DNA from: an uncultured Pelagibacteraceae bacterium
GTDB taxonomy: Bacteria > Pseudomonadota > Alphaproteobacteria > Pelagibacterales > Pelagibacteraceae
DNA length: 49,990 bases
NCBI GenBank assembly: GCA_902601895.1
Contig: CACKOU010000007.1
Coordinates: forward strand, 1 to 49,990
Direction of reading: 5' to 3'
The notes under the pieces were generated by a model. That model was given only the letters and a program-made list of their open reading frames with translations, had not been told where the DNA came from and did no database searches. Of this stretch, positions 49,372 through 49,990 are shown in pieces. A program made the translations under genes and the position numbers. Position 1 is the stretch's first letter; each line of letters begins with the position of its first letter.

Positions 49372-49990
49372 ATTTTGATTATATAATAATCGGTGCTGGC
49401 ACAGCAGGTTGTGTTCTTGCAAATAGACTAAGTGAAAATGGTAAGTTTAATGTTGCTTTATTTGAAGCGGGTGGATCTAGTGATATTTGGAAGGTTAATA
49501 TGCCTTTGGCAATTCTATATGCAATGCACGATTCTAAATATAATTATAAATATTATTCAGAACCAGAACCTAATTTAAATAACAGAAGATTATTTTGTCC
49601 TAGAGGTAAAATGGTAGGTGGATGTTCCGCACATAATGGGATGGTTTATGTTCGAGGAAACAAAAACGACTATGAGAGATGGGCCTCATTTGGCTTAAAA
49701 TCATGGTCTTATGAAAATGTTTTACCATTTTTTAAAAAAATTGAGACATGGTCTGAAGGAGAGAATGAATTTAGAGGTGGAAAAGGAATTTTACCAGTAA
49801 ATCAATCCAAAAACCAAAATCCATTGTTTAGCGCTTTTATTAACGCTTCTGTTGAAGCAGGGTATAAAAAAAATAATGACATGAACGGAGAAGATCAAGA
49901 GGGATTTGGAATGTATGATATTACAATTCATAAAGGTCAAAGGGCTAGCGCTTCTAAATATTATCTAGAGCCCGCAAAAAAAAGAAAAAA
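49368..49990 (+). CDS. GMC-family oxidoreductase, choline dehydrogenase-like (3' end cut by window edge)
   Basis: About 207 codons are present, starting at the ATG that overlaps the upstream TGA (ATGA). The N-terminus is the FAD-binding YIIIGAGTAGCVLANRLSE, followed by LFEAG and the GMC signature region GKMVGGCSAHNGMVYVRG...DYERWA. The usual GGSSSING is changed to GGCSAHNG. The family (BetA and relatives, about 530 residues) oxidises primary alcohols such as choline to aldehydes with FAD. In this cluster an oxidation of choline or a similar quaternary-amine alcohol towards betaine is likely, but other alcohols are possible. Confidence 0.87.
   Translation, partial: MNFDYIIIGAGTAGCVLANRLSENGKFNVALFEAGGSSDIWKVNMPLAILYAMHDSKYNYKYYSEPEPNLNNRRLFCPRGKMVGGCSAHNGMVYVRGNKNDYERWASFGLKSWSYENVLPFFKKIETWSEGENEFRGGKGILPVNQSKNQNPLFSAFINASVEAGYKKNNDMNGEDQEGFGMYDITIHKGQRASASKYYLEPAKKRK

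Noticed and set aside
1..49990. tRNA, rRNA, CRISPR arrays, insertion sequences, prophage or integrase genes
   Set aside because: I saw no cloverleaf-like or rRNA-like segments, no regularly spaced repeats and no transposase or integrase homologues; all gaps between genes are under about 150 bp.

Overview
The window is a dense, strongly AT-rich stretch of chromosome. Genes abut or overlap by a few bases, the largest gap without a gene is about 140 bp, and I see no rRNA, tRNA, insertion sequence, prophage or CRISPR array. The gene content is centred on methylated and osmolyte compounds: DmdA-like demethylases, betaine- and polyamine-type ABC importers, carnitine degradation and homocysteine methyltransferases. 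With the base composition and streamlining, this points to a marine alphaproteobacterium of the SAR11/Pelagibacterales type. That assignment is inference from content, not from a marker gene.

Layout. 1-4580: LysE-type exporter (cut by the window edge), CsaA, an ArgE-like deacylase, then a minus-strand unit of a 44-residue membrane microprotein, an agmatinase-family ureohydrolase and an aldehyde dehydrogenase. 4633-8223: a secreted HExxH protein and a membrane-anchored cyclophilin, convergent with a FadN-type beta-oxidation enzyme. 8281-13733 (minus): a dipeptide-type ABC importer with fused ATPases. 13875-21318 (plus): a tight seven-gene operon with two GcvT/DmdA-family proteins, a peptidase E-like protein, an FMN 2-hydroxyacid oxidase, a ThDP enzyme, an altered transthyretin-like protein and a thiolase. 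21319-27785 (minus): EutA-like, ectoine-hydrolase-like and PotABCD-type importer genes in one unit. 27903-32271 (plus): aldehyde dehydrogenase, VOC protein, homocysteine methyltransferase, MsrA and a NylB-like serine hydrolase. 32273-36773 (minus): iron alcohol dehydrogenase, amidase, DMT exporter and a second homocysteine methyltransferase. 36812-42078: DMT transporter and the betaine importer ProV/ProW-ProW/ProX. 42133-49990: a quaternary-amine catabolic cluster.

How the parts work together. The right-hand 12 kb reads as uptake and conversion of quaternary amines to glycine betaine. A BBOX/TmpA-family dioxygenase, carnitine dehydrogenase, a beta-keto-acid cleavage enzyme and a hotdog thioesterase would take gamma-butyrobetaine or carnitine to betaine. 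A PhnZ/TmpB-type diiron oxygenase in the same cluster raises the alternative or additional possibility of trimethylaminoethylphosphonate as substrate. The two homocysteine methyltransferases could use methyl groups from betaine or sulfonium compounds. The seven-gene operon at 13875-21318 has a coherent implied chemistry (demethylation, 2-hydroxyacid oxidation, 2-oxoacid decarboxylation, thiolysis), but I cannot match it to a described pathway; it is the best candidate for an undescribed system. Each of the three solute-binding-protein genes is followed by a GC-rich hairpin, and two of these lie inside operons just before the permease genes.
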